Source: Parelaphostrongylus tenuis (lineage: Eukaryota; Nematoda; Chromadorea; Rhabditida; Metastrongylidae). Taken from it: a stretch of DNA of 64,000 nt. Each line of letters begins with the position of its first letter. Position 1 is the stretch's first letter. Of this stretch, positions 41,701 to 56,700 are shown piece by piece. The position numbers and the translations under genes are program-made. A model generated the notes under the pieces. The model had not been told where the DNA came from. It worked only from the letters and a program-made list of their open reading frames with translations, and ran no database searches. The stretch is taken from NCBI GenBank assembly GCA_019055375.1, contig JAHQIW010000227.1, positions 1 through 64,000 on the forward strand. The letters are read 5' to 3'.

Positions 41701-44700
41701 TTCCTCTGAAATAAGTAGAACGCGTGTGCAACGGTGGTTTTGCCATATCCTTGCCAAGAACACTTGTAGTATCGGATTCTATTGCTTCGGATTTTGTCTG
41801 AATGAGTGTTTTAGACCTTAGTTCCATATTCTGGAAAAGTTTAAGACATAGCAAAAAAAAAGTAAACTGGTCACAGGATGATACCTTATCTGCATTAAAA
41901 GTTTGGGGAAATAACTTTTTGAAAGCTATTGATGGAAAGCTCTCGGCTGTGCTAGGTGTTGGGTTGTCCTTAATGCCATCACAAGTCTCTCCCGTTGTTA
42001 AATCTTTACTCTCAGTCAGTTCTGTCACTGGTTCCTATAGCAAAGAGATTTGTAGGTTGTCATCAGAAAACCAATTCAGTGTAATCCATTTACTTTGATA
42101 TCCGTTTCCGAGATAACACTATCCGCTTCTTTTATTCCTAGTATCTTCGTCAGTTCACTTCCCATAGCCTGTGTCTGAAAAAAAGCTTCCTGAATGTAAA
42201 CAAAGCGAATAAATAGTCATTACTTTACTCAAAAATTAATGACCGCTTTGTATTTTCATTTTCTTTGTTTAAGCTCTAGTAACATTTATTTTTTCTTAGA
42301 TGTTTGTACAATTTTACTTTGATTTTACTAGGTTGGAAAGAATGTTCTGAATCAGTTGTAAAAAGTTGGCAATTTATGTATGAATTTCAAATATAAACAA
42401 TAATCACTATTCTTCAAAATAAAGGCCATTACTTTTCACAACTTTCTGCCATCGGTCCGCCAAATCTACGATCTAATCGAAGTGTCATTAACTTCGAATC
42501 AGGTTCATCCGACGGTTCATCGTCACACTACCTATGCGCGGCCACATGTTCAGCAAGCAGCGTTGTAGAGGTGGAATAAACTGGGAGATCAAAGTTCGGG
42601 TCATCTGCGGTACTTTCAAATCTCTTCCCCACAAACTACCATTCATCCAAACAACTTGGTAGCTTTCTGTGCGCAAAATTCTTCAGAAATTGAGTCGCGG
42701 CCAAAGCTGTCTTTAATATCTCCAAAATCTTTTACAAATAGCATGAACGAAATTCTCTCTCGTCTACGAAAATGTGCAGTATATACTTATAAATATGTCC
42801 TGAGCCGAAATACGTCTTTTGGAAATACAAGTTGAGATTGGACATTACTTTCCGGATAACCTTTTAAACTGGACTTCGACTCTACAAGCAAATAAATGTT
42901 AAATAGTACAAACCAAAGGCGTGATGTCTGCCTCAGAAGCTGATTTCGATAATACTGGAATGGCATTTTCGAAAATAGGCCCTTGAGGTTCTATGAGAGA
43001 TCCTTGAGCTAGTACAGACGGAGTGGCATCTGCTGTAATAAAATGTGACTTATAATAGAGTAAATGCAACAGATTTGCAACTATTTCGATAAATAAAGTG
43101 GGTGAGAATGCGAAGCCTTTGGACTCCTAAGCTGGATTCTGCTCCTTCACTCGAAGACGTAAATTTAAATACAAAATAAAGAATGGTACAAAACCAGCGA
43201 ACGCAGACATCAAGAATGTATTCAGGAACATTATCAAATCTGACTGATTGAATGAAGTGCTGCTTGTTCAACTACTTCACTTCTCCAGTCAGATGTCTCT
43301 GAGGAAAACGAAGCGTTGGCTTCAAAAAGCTAGAATTTTGCTGCGCTAGAGAACAAAAAAAAAAATCATGGTGAGAAATGACCTACGAATTTCAACATTT
43401 TGTACTTAGAATAACAAAGCTCGTAAATAACAGGGAAATGTCCGATTGAAATTGAAACGATGAACAAATCACGATAGCATATGAATCGTCGATGTCACAC
43501 ACCGCTGAGAATTTGTAAACGAAGAAAACAGTCAACTGAACCTTTCAAGATTTGAATTTTCTGAGAACGACGTGACCAGCGTTTGCTTCTCCAAGTCGAG
43601 CATGTTTGGTTTGCTTTAACATCCTAAAGAGAAATAAAGCCAATAAAAAAAAAACGAGATAGATAAAGCGAATTTGCTTGCTCGTGCCTCTAACAATACG
43701 TATTGATCTTTGCTAAGAGTTTTCAATAAGAACTAATTTTACGTCTGCTAAGGCAATCAGTCCAAAACCTCTAGATGTTGGGACTATCTATTCTCACAGC
43801 TTCTGAGTAATGACCTATGCTTGAAGCCATGTCAGTATGCACTAGTCCTCCTCAGTTATGTACCAATTACTCTCACCATCTATTCGCATCATTTTGGTTT
43901 TCATAGAGAGCTCATTTTCACTTTGTAGGTGTGATTATTTTCAAATTTCACCAGTTCACCAGCTTCAGGACCACGGTACAGATGATCAAATGTGTAGTAA
44001 AAATGACCACGCAAATCCTTCCTTCAGGAAATTTTCAAAAGTGGAAAAATGGCTTTTTTTCGTAGTAGACTCCACTCAAATCAATCGATGCAGCCGCGTG
44101 CCACATACAAATAAATTGGAGTGTATTCTCAAGATTGCACCTAAATTGAAAATCCACAGATTTAGTCGATTCAATGAAGGCTAGTAAAAATAACATCAGT
44201 GCAACTTCTACACTGAATGCGATGGACTAAAGACAGGGCCTCAAGGCAACAAAACACTCCGATCAAGAAGAGCTAAGACTTTTCAACTATGTAGTGGTTA
44301 GAGATTGCCGTAACTTTTCTACGTATTAGCAAGATAAACTATCTTCTAAGGCAAAATTTCAAAGTAACGAGTTTCCTCTTCGTACTCGAAAATGTACATT
44401 ATGCGATGGTGACTTGTATTCAACGAGAACATGATACTTTAAAGTGTAACCATCATTAGACAGAGTAATTTCTCAGTCATTTCGAGAAGACATCTCTTCA
44501 TCAATATATGTATCGAGTGAGATGCAAAATACAAGGTAACCATGCATGGTACTCGGTGTAAGTTAGTTCTTTTTTTCGAATGAAATCGAAAAGGGCGACT
44601 GTGGAGAAAACAGAGGCAAACAAGACGTCAGACGGCCTCGATTTTCTCAGCACAATCATGAAAATCCAAGAATAAGCCCCAACGGACTAGACTACGGTTA

Positions 44701-47700
44701 AAGAGACCTGTAACGCCACTTAAACGATGAGCCACCTGCAAAGAAAAAAGATTTCAAATTTCCATTTCTCACGAATTGGAAGAAACTTGCATCACATTTC
44801 AATGACATCCCACTTGGAAGAACATTGCCATTCTCATTTATCATAATCCGGAGACAAACCAAATTACCTGTTTATCAAGACTAACACAGTTTCCCTGGCC
44901 AACAAAAAGACGGTTGACTTTGTTGTCTGGATGGGATCGATTTTGTTCTGCCTCAGTTTTCCTTTTTCGTTCCTTGCCAAAGGTGATATTGATGAGCGAA
45001 CTTTTGGGTACACATGCACCACTGTTCATCGTTCCCCTGAAACAATCTATAGATTTCGTCACTATCTTATGGAACGGAACCACGTCAATATGTATATCAC
45101 ATCTCCAACTTATGAATACCATTTTAAAACATACAGAATATAAGCTACTTTCCATGTTTAATGAAGTGCCTCTATTCTTTACTCTAACATATGCGTGACC
45201 ATTCTGGTTTTTCAATAACTGATAACCTTTAAACAAAAGCCTTGACTAATGAGAACATAAAAACATGGCAAAGTTAAGAGAGCTCAAGGAGAAAGACCCT
45301 GAAGGGCATATTTGCATTTCCTAGAACAATGCCATCATTCCAAACCGATTTAAAATTCAAATTATCTTTACATTAACAGAAAAACCCACAATCACTAAAC
45401 ATCAACGAAGCATTCCTAAATATAGCAGCGTTCCTTTCATTATTATTTGAGCCAACTTGGCATGTGGTCTGGTAAGGGCTCTTGTACAGCCCGATACACG
45501 TGTTTCGTCCTTTTTCGATCTTTTCATAGTCAGTTCTCTCGGGAGCCTCACACTCCTCATAGAGAGTCATCGGAGACGAAGGCTTTACTCTCCATGTCAA
45601 GTGAAACCTTCACCCAACACAGAGTGTTGCGCACTCGATTGCTCTTTGGCTGGTACTTTTAAAATAAAGGTATATTTATGATAGCAGCGTTCTATTCGAC
45701 GAAATCCTGTATGTTAAACTACTCCGCTGCTAGAGATGCCAAGTGATAATAAAGAAAACTTATTCGCACGTCACAAATGCTTAGTAACGTAACCAAGATG
45801 AAACAGCAGCTTCGGTAGTGCACTGGCTAGCAAGCGCATCGGGAACCGATGAGACGCGAGTTCAACTCATAGCCAAGGTTAAAAGTTCTGCACTCATCAT
45901 TATTGTATGATGAAATAAATAGACTTATGTCTTGTTGGCAAAAGTCGATCATGGATCTTTGGATTTTTATGGCTTTTACTTCATGTAACTGAGTTCAATG
46001 AACTGGTTATGTTGGCTCGAAAGTTGGAATCCCAAATTTATTTTGAGTGATATAGACATCAAAACCATTGCAGATCGTGGAGAATGAGTAAGTGAATCGA
46101 AAACAATTTCTATCAATTGTTCTTCTAACTTTCAGCCTACAGCAAAACAGGCACTTTTTACCGATAAACATCGTCTAGAGAAAATTTGGAAAGAAAATCA
46201 GAACTCAACCCACCTTATTTTATAGCCGCCATTAAACTCCTGGTCAAAGAGAACATCTACCTTAGTGGAATAAAGTCCCACAACAGTTCCTTGCAAACCA
46301 AATGGAATTCCAGTTCCCTTAAAAGCACATGCATACTCAAGCTTAATAGATGCCGTACCATTCAAGATGTCACCTGTATACAATAAACCACACGATCCAG
46401 CAATATGAAGTCAGCGTCAGCGTCTGGATAAGATTTTCCTCCATATAGCTCGGCCTGAAATAATACATATGTGAGACATTATGCATGAAACAAACTCAGT
46501 GAAACAAGAGAGTGCATGTGGCGCAGTGGTAGGGGCTCTGCGGCAAACAGGTGGTCGGTCGATCTATGGTCGATGATTCAATCACATGCTCAAGGCCTGC
46601 CAAAACTTCCGTCCTTTGGAGTTGGTGAATCGCTATCACAGTTCTGGTATTTCGTCGTCGAATTAGTCGGGCGTGAGAAATATCAAGACGAAGATTAAAG
46701 AACCGATAAGTCGAAGCAAAAGAGAACAGATATTCATGGCGACTTTTGATGGACTCTCAATAATGAAACGGATGGACAAGTAAAGTGAATAAGAAATCTA
46801 CTGCAAGGAAATTGATTTGAAGGCCTCAGAAGAGATCTTAGTGAACAAATACCGATAAAAATGAGGTTGCCAGATTACTTCACTTACTCGATACAGAACA
46901 TTTGGATTAATGGAGCACTTTCGGAAATTCCAAGGATTTTTCGGCACTTGTTTGATAGTGTTTTCAATATGACCTGAATTCATGTAATATATCATGACAC
47001 AAGTGTCCATTTTGATCAAGTTACATGGTTTGAAAGCTAATAAAACTTACATTCGACCGCTTTCCTAATCTCTTATGATATTCTAAACACCCTTGCTCAC
47101 ACTAAAACAAGAAACTTGTAAAAGAAAAACAATATGACGAAAAGTCCCCGAAAAAAGAAACTTAAACTCAACTCCTAATGATGAACAAGTGAAATATTAT
47201 CGTCACAAAAATAAATCAAATATGAAAATCAATCAAGAATCTACACAAAATCAGAGCCTTGCTTAACACTACAAGGTTAAAAAACCGGCTCTTTCATGCT
47301 ATCCGGGACAAATGAAAAAACGATCCCTTTCGCTGAACAAGAAATTCTTTAGACATCGTTAGTAATCATTCGAAAGCCCAAATCTTCGGTTATTGCGCTA
47401 ATTGCTCCTTTGAAAAAAAAAGCTTTTTATAGCACTGTAGCATCCAAAATCCAATTATGTTTTACACCGGCAGCGCACTTCAATTATTGCTTTGCTGGAA
47501 GCACGGAAAGCATGTCAACGTGTAGAGGAAATCTTGAAGTATCAGCTTCATAAGTTCCATCTGAAGCTTCTTTCAAAGTGGAGAAGAAAATTCTAAATTA
47601 AATAACAAAAGCTGCACTCCATAAGTGCAACGCATCAACGCAATCAATCAGTCGCCTTATGGAACCCGCGGTCAGCATCCCTCAGTCTACGTCCAGCCCA

Positions 47701-50700
47701 CACTTTAGCCAAAAACAATGCTCGCGCATGTAAAACTCAATATACTGTTCCCTGCTACGTTGCAGTAAACCGGTATTTCCAGAAATTGAGCACAGCAGTG
47801 GAATCGTGGAAACTTACGCTGTCAAAGTCACCCCAGAGAGCAGTTCTGTCATGCTGGAAATATGCTTGTGTGAAACACAAATTTTTTCTCCTACTGCAGC
47901 TCAACAAAAAGATTTAAGTCTTCGATTAATTACTAGCGCTCTTATGAAGATTGGTTGCCCAGCAAACGGATTAATCTTTTCACCTGTGCCCGGATAACAT
48001 AAAAGAATGAAGAACTGTATGACATTACGAAAGAAAGACGTTCTCTTATATATACCTATTATGTAGCGATCAGCATATTGAACACCTCCATCCTGCTTCT
48101 CGATATCGTGTGTTGGAGCCGTGATTAGCCAATTTTTCAATTCCGACGTTCGTTGCTAGAAACGGAAACGAAGTTATGAGAACCAAAATATTCTAGCTTC
48201 TATAAAATGCTAAAATTTGAACTGGTTATCTATGACATTTGTGAGTTCTTTGGTAGCAGATACCATATTCTATCGTTGGAAGCAGACAACTTTCTGCAAT
48301 TAAACTCCAAAAACGTACGTCTTCCTCTGCTTTCACATCTCCGGCAACATTATAATGCTTGATACACTATACTACTGATAAAATACTCAAAAATTTGAGT
48401 ACAGTACAGGGCTTTGATTGCTCGTTCTTGAGTCTCAGAGAATTTTCGGAGAAATTTTGTTATAAGAATGCATTTTTTAGCCCTTCAGGTAATGGACTTT
48501 TTCGGTTTCCCCTCCTACCACTCGTTAATCACTACAATGAGTGTATCTCGGCAATTTCATTATCACAGTTCTTCTTTGAGAACCGTTCTTCACTTCCGTG
48601 TGATTTTCTACTGCTTTGATTTTCAGTTGAAAAACTGAAAACTTCATGAATATTTTGAGAAATAGCGAAAGCCAAAAGATACCTCGCGCCTTGCTTTGTC
48701 CTCCCAAATGTCGCTGGCTAGGTAAGCATCATCGGTACAGTGTGTCTTCTCCAAAAACGAGAAAAGGTCACGGAACCTAAAAATCTTTTTCCAACCTATT
48801 CTAACTGCATGTTTAGGTCTAGAACGACCATGAGAAAACTGGAACCAACTTATTTCTGTAGGCAGTGAGAAGTCGCAGACATAAAATAGAATATTGCCAA
48901 TACCCATTCTCAAGCCGACGCGTGTAGTCAGCAACCTGAAGAATCACTTTGTGCTAAATAGAAATGATTGCCAAAACTTCCTAGCTTTGAGTGCGATTTA
49001 TGCGCACCCATTGTCCACATCAAACTTGTATCAATGTTCGAAATTACTCCTCAGAGCTATGCAGGTGTTTCTTATATCCATTGAATCGACTGTTTCTAAA
49101 ACCTCGTAATAAACATTCAAAATCAAATCCAAAAATAAGAATGTTTTTAGCCTAAAACGAGGTTGGTACGCCAGGGCCATACACCGGTGTTTCGGAGGTT
49201 CGTCCTTCGTTTTAGGCTAATATTCTTTTTTTTTGGATTTGATTTTGAATCTTTCTTATATCTCCAAACTATATCACTGCGTTTCACAACGAATTTATTG
49301 CTATGAGATCTGACCCTTTTTTACTGACATGCAACAGTATTCCTAGTTAAGAATATGGCTTGCAAGAACCAAACTTCTGTGGCAAGGCTGGACTGTCTGC
49401 TCCACCTCGTCTTCGTCCCTAACCCCCACCGATTCAGTGTACTACAGTGGAATGGAGCACGTTTTCTGTCGCGCTTTACTAAAACTTGTCCAACTGCATG
49501 CATGTTTGAGCCTTTTGGTACCGCGCGACCCGCTTTCGGATCATCGATGACCGCGCGCGCCGCGTGTCGGCCTACGGTGATGGTGCGCACTTCAATACAA
49601 ATCTGTGCGATTACTTGGAGATTTAGTTGATTGTTCTTATTCTAACCGTACTTGATTATTCTTACGATATCTAAGATTAGCAGTTCTACGATACTCCACA
49701 AAAACTTATATTTATTAGCAGCGAAAGAATCATAGCAAATTCCCACTACAGCATACACAAACACTTCCGAAAAAGGAATTCTGATGTATAACTACATCGT
49801 TGAATATAATCTTCTACGTAAAGTACGGCATATTTTTTGACAAACAATTGATTGTTTTACTGCTCATAAGGAAGCACTGGCGCTATTATTACTACCGCCA
49901 GCCTCACTAAAATCTCTTCAGTTATAATCCATTTTTTTTACTGATCACAGACCCCCTTAAGTGACGAAAAGAAATCTAAATCTCTACATAAAACTACAAC
50001 ATGGTCATTGAAGCGCGCGCCGCCAGCCAGTCGAACGCGCCGCGTGTTGAGCGGAAAATACGCACGGTGCCGAAATGTGCATGACATAAAGAAAGCCAAA
50101 TATGCATCTATAACGTTGAAAATTCACGATAAAGAGGTTAGAAAAATCTGACATTTTGATCAAGCTTGATGTTTTCACTATGGTTGACAACGTGTTCACA
50201 ATACTTTCCTCTGATCAAAACTAGAAATGAGAACGATAACTTTTTACTTCCTGATTTTTTTTCGACAGCTTCAATGATAGGCCAATATTGAGCAATTCAC
50301 GCGAAGGAGATTGCCCTTCTTCGTCAGGAATTCGTTCGATCAAAAGATACACGGTGCCCGTGATCCGGGACAGCAATCGTCCATCTACTATAATCAATAA
50401 ATTACTCAAAGTTCCACGCCGAGACGGCAAAACCGTACACCTCCGATCCTTCGACCAGCTTCGAAGCTACTCATCCACTGCATGCTCAATTTTTCGTACG
50501 ATTCGCGTAATGGACCAAGGTCTACGGTTGGCCAGATCGACACGGTTATTCGAACTCTACCTAAAAATGGTACCTAGCATGATAGGCAAATGTCATGTAA
50601 AATGGGAGGGTAAAAATCTGAAGAAAAAGCGAGAAAATTCCGAAAAATAAGAGTGGTTAGAAGGGAAAATGATCGAAGAAACAATATATTACCATCGTTG

Positions 50701-53700
50701 CCTACACAATCGACCAGTGCTGGATATCCAAATCCTTCCCAAGACGGAAGCATAGCAAATACCTTAATAAATAAAAATACCTGTTGCGATAGGACTCCAT
50801 CTGTGACAAACTTACCTTCGAATGCTTAGGATAGGCGTCCACGACTGAAATTTCTCGTAGACGTCTATTACATTCCACTGATAGATTCTGAAAGCATACT
50901 TTCGGCTCTTCGGTAACTTTGCTTTTGAACAACTGCTTGTATCAAGATGAAAACTACTACAATATAGAGTTTTTCCTTGAAAATCAGATCCAAAATTGTT
51001 AATAATAGTGCTTATTAGATACAATAATAAAGCACAATAATAATCTGATGACATACTTTAAACCTTTGATGAGGTCTGTTAGGGCACCTATAGAGTGCTA
51101 GACGCATGCTTCGGCATCTCAGCCTCATCGTTAGCACGGTCCCTTTTGTTTGAGCCAATCCCTTGTAAGGAGATATACCTTTCATATGAAGAAGTCGACG
51201 ACGAAGATGTTACACAGTCACGCAGAAAGTAAAAAGATCTCATCATACTGCAGAGATAACAAATTACAACATGTCCAGTGATAAGATTACCCGACATTGT
51301 AGTGATTAACAGTCGATAATTGTTCATGACTGATAAATCGAACAATAACTTCATATTTTTGGCTCGAATGAAACGCTCTGTGCTGCTGATGAAGCTGAAA
51401 GGCCCAGACAGGTGTCTAGTGCTTTATAAATGTCATAACAGACCTTATGTAAGACTTAGAACATATTATCAAAGTATATATTGTTATGAACTATTTACAA
51501 CCTCGGATTTGCTCATCAAGCAAAAACACTGGAATGTTGAAACTATGCCGAAAATATCAATTAGTCAGCCCTGGAAACTGTTAGAATTTATTCATAATAA
51601 ACTATCGAACAAGACCATAAACTTCTCCGTTATGTTTCTTACTACCACACTTAATGTAGAAATTCTCAAGTGCGAATTTCCCAACACTGAATAAAGTTTT
51701 AAAATGGTTGTCTATTCAAGACTGAACCTAATAAAGAAAAGAATCATCAAATCTTGTAAGCAGTGTTCCATTCCTAACGTGTCCTGATAGCTCAATCACT
51801 GTACTTGATGTAAAAGTGTAGACCTTTATTAATTAAAATTTTTCGAAGATCGTTCTAACGGCCACTTTATTTGCGAGTACTTCCTCATAGAAGTTCCTCA
51901 TATGGTCAAAGAAATCGCGCCGACGATGATTAGACTTTCCTTCTGAGATGAATTATGGAGTTTCGCTTCCATATCTCTTCAGATCAGATGTTGTGCGACA
52001 ATCTTGCATGACACAATGGGTGTAATGGAACACGACCTATCCCTTCCTATCCTTGTTGACCAATGCTCAGCGCCGACAAAACTTGACGCTGAATTTTCTG
52101 ATCTCAAATAATGTCCTCCTTCGATTTAGTGGTTTCACAAGTGGACGTGAAACTGAATCACAGTCAAGAAACTGACTGTCTTAATTCGAATACAAATGCG
52201 TACAATAGGCTTAACAATCAAGTTCACTAAATTTTCAATTCATGTGGCATATCTATTCGTCGTGATTTCTTCCGAACGTTCCAACTCAGGTTTTCTCAAG
52301 ACTGGTCTAATTATGATTTCTTCACGAATGTGAGACACCTAATAATTCGCTCAGCTCGGTGTGACGACGATAAAGGATGAAAAGGATGAAGCTAGCAGCG
52401 TTGATCAAATCCTGAAAGATGCGCCATACACTGGACCTCGTCAAGCATTATTCCAGATGATTGATTGCTTATGGACTTCACAATAATTCGCGGCGACCTA
52501 CCGGTATATCAAGTCAATATTGCTATCTTACAAGACAAGTTTGGCACTTAATTAACCTTGGGTCCAAAGTAGAAGCACCGACTACGTGTGTGGCGCAGCA
52601 CCTTTAGCCACTGTGCCAGCTGCGTCCGACAACTATGGATGTCACATCTATAATGGTTTTCGTTCTACAAATCGATTCTCCTTTGTGTATTGGAAGGATT
52701 TCTGCGTATCTCTCATCAAACGTATGCCTTATGTGCTCCCACACACCTCAAATGTTTTGGCGCATGTACAACTGCCTGTTAAGAAGAAGCACTCGCTCAC
52801 TATGCAATCGTAGTCCTGACAGCACCTAATAATGTCGCATGAACTATGTAAGAAATATTACAATGTTCATCTAGTGGCTTTGATAGCCTCCCAGATACTT
52901 ATATGTTAGACGGCAACAAATTTAGAAAGCAATCTCATTCATTGGACAGGAACTTTTCAAAAGGGTGTTAGATATCATTCGAAAGCTTGATCTCTGGCTA
53001 GAGCCCTAGGTAATCGCTTTTTCAAACACTGCTTCATAGCGCTGTAAGATATAAGATAAAATTTTGTTTAATACTCGCCTTATTTTTATCACGCGTAAAA
53101 TTCGCTGGAAACACGAAAAGCATTTCAGCGTGTAGAGATTTTTCCGTAGTATCAGAATCATACGTCTTCATCTGAAGATCCTGTCGATTCAGTGAAAAAA
53201 ATCCATAATCAAATAGCAATAGTTCGAACGCAATCGATCGTTTCGATCCCCCCCCCCCCCGCTCCGTGAATTAGCCGGCAAACAAGGTCGTCGAAAATGT
53301 GAAACTTGACCGATTTTCATAACTAAACGGTATTTCCAGAAAATAAGCACAACGTCGGACCCATTGGACATCAAATTACTTTTCTGATTACTAATAGTCT
53401 AAGAAAAGGGCTCTATCCGGCGAGGATTAAAGCACAAATTCTTTCTTGTATAACGCTATCAAAAGAACTTTTCCAAAGCAAACACATTTTTGAGTTCTTC
53501 GTAGGTTGGGAATCGAATGAGTACTAGAATTTTTTCGTTTGGAGTGTTTTTTTTGAGACCGCGCTCAAATGAAATATGCCAGATAATCATTCTTTGAGCC
53601 ACGCATGTGGTATGTTATAAGGGCAAATTTATAGAACCCGATTCACGTGTTTCGATTTTGACAATCTCATCAGTCAGACGGCACCCTTCATCTTTTGACA

Positions 53701-56700
53701 ATTCTCCCGGGGTGCTCCAGTCCCCTATACTACGAGCAGGCGACGACGAACATTTTACACCGTCTATTAAGTGAAAACTATCGCTGAATGGGCAGTGTTG
53801 CACACTCAATTGCTCCTGGTTGGAATCGTTAATATATGCCTTTGCGCACGATGAAGGTCAACATGACCCTCGGCTGGGCTCGCCATTCTGACGAGCTACG
53901 AAGAGTGCTGCGTGCTCCTATACAAAGTCGAATTAACAAAGCTCTTAGAGGAACATTGTCATCAAATACGATGAAATATCACTGATTAGACTCCTATATG
54001 GATGATTTTGGCAAGACTAACACTAATGCTGCCCAAAATCTTGCCTTTTCAAAGGAAATACCACTCTTTACTAAAATGAGGTAACTTTGCAACTGTTTTC
54101 GATCAATTTCTCCTATCTTCTTGATTATTTTGTAGTCGATCGATAGCTTGGAAAGTTCTTATTCTGACATTAAGCTTGCTGTTTGAAAATAATCCCACAT
54201 TACGTTCTAAAGAAAAATACAAAAAAGACATTTTGCAATCGTAATCCAAGTTGTCTAATTGAAAGCGGATTTTTTGGGATTTTATAGTTAGATTTATCCT
54301 TATAGAATCTTGTGCTGACGATCACTTGAAATGTCATTTAGAAAGCTTTCGAAAACGTATTTATAAAAATAATAACGCTCAACTGTCTTAAAAACACTAC
54401 TTTTGAAATAACTTCTGTCGCATGCAACCGTATTTCAGGATTGTGGTCGTAAACCTATGATTTTCGAGAAAAGACTTATTCTACTAGATTATTAGTATAC
54501 ATTCGATAGCTGGAATCAAGGAATTTGAACGGTGTGATTTGTTTCTCGAATGGCTTGTCTTTTGCGCTGTAACAGTCAAAATAAAATTTGTTTCACAATT
54601 AAGGATTTCTCGCCGGATAAAGTTTTTCCTATGAATAACTATTAGCCATTCGATAGTGCAAATCTCAGCAATTACAAAGACGTAGTTTATTTTTGAGGAG
54701 GACTTCTTAGAGATCTGTAACAGTCAGAAGAGTATTGGTGTTCGCACTCTAGAGGGTGGGATTTGGCGACATTGGCCCCAAATCACCCTGCCTTTGGCAA
54801 TATATTAGTTAACTACGGAACGTAATCTTCATTTGACTGCCACAGTAGAATAAGTAGTAATTTTTAGAAACAAAGCTTCTATGGAAATGGTCAAGTTAAT
54901 ATATCGAAAAATTATTAAAACTCTAGCGAAAAAACTTTGTGGGCGAGAAATACTTATATGTGAAAGATATTTTTAATTTTAGTTTTTAGAGCGTACTAAG
55001 AAAGCCATTTCGAAAAACGAAGCATGTCATCAAAACTCTGGAGATTTTAGCTATCGAACGGCTAATATAACTCTGAAAAACTCAAACAACGCGTTTTTCC
55101 CAAGAGGTAAAAACAGGATGCGTCCATTTGAAATGGGTCCAGATTTGAGAAATCTAATCTTCTTTTGACTGTTACAGCAATTCCGAAAAGTCATTTGAAA
55201 AAAAACGAGTGAATCGTTGAATTGCCAAGTTTCGCCCAACCATTGATTATGAACTGCCTATGATAGAACCTTTATGCGGCGAAAAATACTTGAATGTGAG
55301 ACAAAATATTCTTTCAGCTGCTACAGCGAGGAAAACAGGCCATTCAAAAAGTAGCATACGTCGTTCAGATTCAATTGATTTTAGCTATCGAATGACCATT
55401 AGACACACTTTAGAAAAATAAAAAATGCATTTTTACCTGAGAAACTTTGATGAAGTCGGATCGCCTGCAATAAGCAACACTATTTTGAGGATCTATTCGT
55501 TGTTTTCCAATCAGTGTGAAGAACTTGTGTATTATGCAATAAAGTATGTGAAAAATGAAAGAAATAAAAGACAAATTCGATTGAACTGCAAGTAAGAATA
55601 AAATACTATGAGAATGTCCGATGAAGGTCTTAAATATAGTAATGAATACTTGATTTTTTCCTTAGAAAATGTTGGAACATATTTGGAGCAATGCATCATT
55701 TTTGATAAAAAAAAACAATAATGGACGTCTGTTTCATGACACTTAGCCATTTATTGCTACAGAAATGCCATTTGTAGACGAGAAAAGTGTATTTCATTAT
55801 AAATCTACCACACTAGCCTTAGAGCAGGCGCCAACAGCCTTTCTTCGTGGCCGTCCGAGCCGCCCGCCAGCCGAAAATGGCTCCGTCCGCAAAGGGGTAT
55901 CATACCTTTCGTTGTGAGTGATTCTTAAGACCACGCCTTAAAATTTTGAGGTCGAAAAACGTGTATCGGGCTCTATAAGTGTGCCCTATAGCAGACCACA
56001 TTCTCAAAAATGATTACCTGATACAATACTAACATTCCAAGGAAAGAGTTTTGTCTAGCGAAATATAAGCGATATAAGAAAAAAATATGCACCTGCACAA
56101 AACATGGTTTTATTTTCGAGTTTACAGCGCTAGAAAAGTGTTTGAAAAACCGAAAACGTAGGGCTCTAGCCGGAAATTCGAACTTTCGCATGATTATTAA
56201 CACTCCATTGGGAAGTTCCTATCCAACGAATGACATCAGGTTTATAAATCTGTTGTCGTCTAACAATATAAGTACCGCCTCTCATTCCAAATAACTCAAA
56301 AAAATACGAAGACGTGAGTGGCAAGAGAACTTGCCGTTACAAGTAGGGGTAAAAGAACAGGGGTCAAGTTGTCCGATGCAGACCATTGATTGATAGGCTT
56401 CAGGACACCGTTCTCAGCAATGTATGTAATGCCGACAAAACGACGAATGAAAACAATCGCTTCGCACTTCTCAACGGCGATAGCAAAGCGAGAGAGCAGC
56501 CTTGAATAGCAAAAATAACCCATCACAGGAATTCATTGAGCTAGACGGCAGCTAATACTACTCTTACCTTTCGTTTTCTGAGCGAAGCATTGAATTCATA
56601 ACGCCCTTCTCCTCATCACTCAGATCGACTTTGTCAATAACGCCTCCATCATTACGAGCATACTTGCTGTCGTTTGCCCACAAGCACTCAACCAAGGCCA

